Below the pieces are notes generated by a model, which was not told the DNA's origin, did not search any database, and worked only from the letters and a program-made list of their open reading frames with translations. Source: an uncultured Haloferula sp. (GTDB lineage Bacteria; Verrucomicrobiota; Verrucomicrobiae; Verrucomicrobiales; Akkermansiaceae). From it: 8,192 bases of DNA. Below, in pieces: positions 6,732-8,192 of this stretch. A program made the position numbers and the translations under genes. The stretch is from NCBI GenBank assembly GCA_946481625.1, contig CAMLOZ010000127.1, positions 1 to 8,192 on the forward strand. Direction: 5' to 3'. Within the stretch, counting starts at the first letter, position 1; the number at the start of each line of letters is the position of its first letter.

Positions 6732-7649
6732 ATGGAACTCCGGCATCTCAGATACTTCGTGGCAGTGGCGGAGGCCTTGAACTTCCGCAAGGCCGCCGAG
6801 CGCCTGAACGTCACGCGCCCGGCCCTCAGCAAGCAAATCAAGGATCTGGAAGAGGAAACCGGCCTCAAGCTGCTTGATCGCGACACGGTCAGCGTGGCTC
6901 TCACGAACGCGGGCAGCATCTTCCTCGCGGAAGCCCGCGCCATCCTCGCCGATGTCGATCACGCCGTGGCCCTCGCCCGCGAGGCGCAGGACGGCCGCCG
7001 CGGCGAACTCCGCATCGGCTCCGTGGGCCAGATCGCCGCCGGCTTCCTGCCCGAAGCCCTCCGCGCCTTCCGCACCACTTTCCCCGAGGTGGAGGTCGTC
7101 TTCGTCGAAATGACCCCGCCCGAGCAGCTCGAGGCCCTCGCGAAAAACGAGATCCACCTCGGCTTCGCCTACGGTCGCGACACCGACAAGGTCCCGGGCA
7201 TGTCCAGCCTCCTGCTCGTTCGTTCCACCTTCGGCGTCTCCATGTCGAAGGATCATCCCCTCGCCTCGCGCCGCTCGGTCCGTCTCGGGGACCTCACCGA
7301 CCAGACCATTCTCTGCGTCGGCGATGAGAAACACTCCACTCACCGCCGCGACATCCTAGCGATGTTCTCCGAATCCGGCGTGTCCCCACACTCCATGCGC
7401 CAGATCCTCGGCTTCGAATCGCTGCTGACCATGATCGCCGCCGATCAAGGCCTCTCCATGCTCCCCGAGGTCCTCGATCTCCGCAGTACCCACGGCATCG
7501 TCACCGTCCCGCTCCTCTCCGACCGCGCCCGCGCCGACTTCACCATGTGGGCCGTCTGGAAGGCCGAAGGCACCTCGCTCCTCGTCCGCAATTTCGTCCG
7601 CCTGTTAGAGCGCAACCGCCCTGCCGTCGCGCCCATGGCCGTGGCCTAA
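6732..7649 (+). CDS. LysR-family transcriptional regulator
   Basis: This 305-residue protein has the normal length and layout of the family. The N-terminal winged helix-turn-helix is at about 1-60 (MELRHLRYFVAVAEALNF, recognition region RLNVTRPALSKQIKDLEEE), followed by the linker helix and a two-subdomain effector domain from about 92 to 290. The opening resembles the BenM/CatR/CatM type of LysR proteins, which sense small aromatic or acidic compounds; this is family resemblance, not proof of ligand. It is divergent from the efflux operon, the typical position of a LysR regulator relative to its target. LysR control of RND pumps is known, for example MexT with MexEF-OprN. There is no Shine-Dalgarno sequence before ATG 6732, but the start fits the conserved N terminus exactly. 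A T-N11-A dyad just upstream suggests autoregulation. The gene ends in TAA, followed 4 nt later by a strong hairpin. Confidence 0.94.
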   Translation: MELRHLRYFVAVAEALNFRKAAERLNVTRPALSKQIKDLEEETGLKLLDRDTVSVALTNAGSIFLAEARAILADVDHAVALAREAQDGRRGELRIGSVGQIAAGFLPEALRAFRTTFPEVEVVFVEMTPPEQLEALAKNEIHLGFAYGRDTDKVPGMSSLLLVRSTFGVSMSKDHPLASRRSVRLGDLTDQTILCVGDEKHSTHRRDILAMFSESGVSPHSMRQILGFESLLTMIAADQGLSMLPEVLDLRSTHGIVTVPLLSDRARADFTMWAVWKAEGTSLLVRNFVRLLERNRPAVAPMAVA

Positions 7650-7653
7650 GTAG

Positions 7654-7674
7654 TCCGCACACGCCGTGTGCGGA
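7654..7674 (+). terminator. Hairpin just after the LysR stop codon
   Basis: TCCGCACAC (7654-7662) and GTGTGCGGA (7666-7674) pair perfectly for 9 bp around a GCC loop, beginning 4 nt after the LysR stop. Position and stability suit a terminator or 3'-end protector. No T-run follows, so it is not a classic intrinsic terminator. A second, weaker stem follows: GATGAAGC (7673-7680) with GCTTCGCATC (7690-7699), including a 2-nt bulge. It shares two bases with the first stem, so the two compete at their junction. Confidence 0.5.
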
Positions 7675-7734
7675 TGAAGCCGCTCGATCGCTTCGCATCA
7701 GCAGCGTCGCCGAAGTCGTGTCGCTAATCCTCCC

Positions 7735-7763
7735 TCGACTCATCTCTCGGCGTCCTTCATAAA
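7735..7763 (+). promoter_or_regulatory. Possible sigma-70 promoter for the gene starting at 7777
   Basis: TCGACT (7735-7740) and CATAAA (7758-7763) each match the -35 and -10 consensus at four of six positions and are exactly 17 bp apart. Transcription would begin around 7770, giving a very short leader before the ATG at 7777. That would fit the lack of a Shine-Dalgarno sequence there. Matches this partial are common by chance. Confidence 0.22.
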
Positions 7764-7776
7764 CGTTGCATCTCCT

Positions 7777-8192
7777 ATGGGCGTTCTCTATTCCGTCTTT
7801 CCCCTCCACAAAGATTGCACCGATTGGCTCGACCAGGAAGATATCCCCTACCCCTCGGTTTCAAATCCTCGATTGCCTACCCCTCGCGAACTGGAAACCG
7901 CCATCGAGAACTTGGAAGCGTTCAGCACCCCTGATGCCGATTCGGAGCTTATCCAATCCACGGATCCGGACCGTCCCGACCTGTACACGCGTCTCATCAT
8001 AACCGAGCAAGGGTCGGAAGATGAACCTTGCAAATTCTACTTTTCAAAAGGGGCGGACGAGGTGGTCCTCAAGGTAATCCAGAAGGTAACAGCCATGTGC
8101 GGGCCTCTGGTGGTGCTGGATGACTCTGCGACCTGGCCCGTCGTCGTATGCCCGGAAGATTCGTTCGATGAACTCCTCCTTCGCTATCGCAA
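7777..8192 (+). CDS. Hypothetical protein, N-terminal part (runs off the right edge)
   Basis: An ATG at 7777 opens a frame that stays open to the window edge, 138 complete codons. The protein begins MGVLYSVFPLHKDCTDWLDQ, then a Pro-rich piece (IPYPSVSNPRLPTPRELE), an acidic middle, and a hydrophobic stretch KVIQKVTAMCGPLVVLDD near residues 99-116, then SATWPVVVCPEDSFDELL. There is no signal peptide or clear membrane helix, so it is probably a small, acidic, cytoplasmic protein. The CGPLVVLDDS...P pattern reminds me of small hypothetical proteins that sometimes act as immunity proteins in polymorphic toxin systems. That is a weak impression and I assign no function. Its G/C preference at third positions is looser than in the efflux genes, which may indicate a different origin. 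No Shine-Dalgarno sequence precedes it, and an overlapping short frame at 7766-8002 is a shadow. Confidence 0.65.
   Translation, partial: MGVLYSVFPLHKDCTDWLDQEDIPYPSVSNPRLPTPRELETAIENLEAFSTPDADSELIQSTDPDRPDLYTRLIITEQGSEDEPCKFYFSKGADEVVLKVIQKVTAMCGPLVVLDDSATWPVVVCPEDSFDELLLRYR

Noticed and set aside
6483..7343. 286-residue minus-strand frame opposite the LysR gene
   Set aside because: It is antisense to a well-supported LysR gene, and its composition is dominated by Gly/Ala/Glu/Asp with no motif.
1..8192. CRISPR array, tRNA or rRNA gene, insertion sequence or integrase
   Set aside because: I saw no regularly spaced repeats, tRNA-like cloverleaf, rRNA-like segment, transposase motif or terminal inverted repeats anywhere in the window.

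Overview
The window comes from a GC-rich bacterium with strong G/C preference at third codon positions and inner and outer membranes (lipoprotein signals and a complete tripartite efflux pump). Several starts have weak or no Shine-Dalgarno sequence, and one intergenic stretch resembles the degenerate 'CGCAGATG / CACGGATGG' spacer repeats I associate with Verrucomicrobiota and related phyla. I therefore lean to Verrucomicrobiota, but this is an impression and not a demonstrated placement.

Layout. 1-138 (+) is the C-terminal tail of an unrecognised gene that enters from the left. 144-486 (+) holds what looks like a broken small lipoprotein gene: sensible coding runs through different frames. 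487-631 is a spacer in which I see no convincing gene or terminator. 632-6407 (-) is a three-gene operon read right to left: membrane fusion protein (MFP), then AcrB/MexB-type RND (HAE-1) inner-membrane pump, then OprM/NodT-type outer membrane factor. 6408-6731 is a 324-bp control region. It contains a degenerate repeat, an AT-armed inverted repeat, a 20-bp palindrome, and a 15-bp palindrome with LysR-box geometry next to the regulator start. 6732-7649 (+) is a divergent LysR-family regulator, followed by two hairpins. 7777 to the right edge (+) is the start of a hypothetical gene that leaves the window.

How the genes work together. The RND protein is expected to capture substrates in the periplasm or membrane and drive them out by proton antiport. 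The lipid-anchored MFP couples it to the outer membrane factor, giving a continuous route out of the cell. The RND and outer-membrane-factor genes overlap by 8 nt, which suggests coupled translation. The divergent LysR protein is the obvious candidate regulator. By family resemblance it may sense a small, perhaps aromatic, effector.

The core is a well-known type of system and I see no undescribed machinery. The parts worth a second look are the control region with two operator-like palindromes of different geometry, the broken lipoprotein gene, and the partial hypothetical gene at the right edge.
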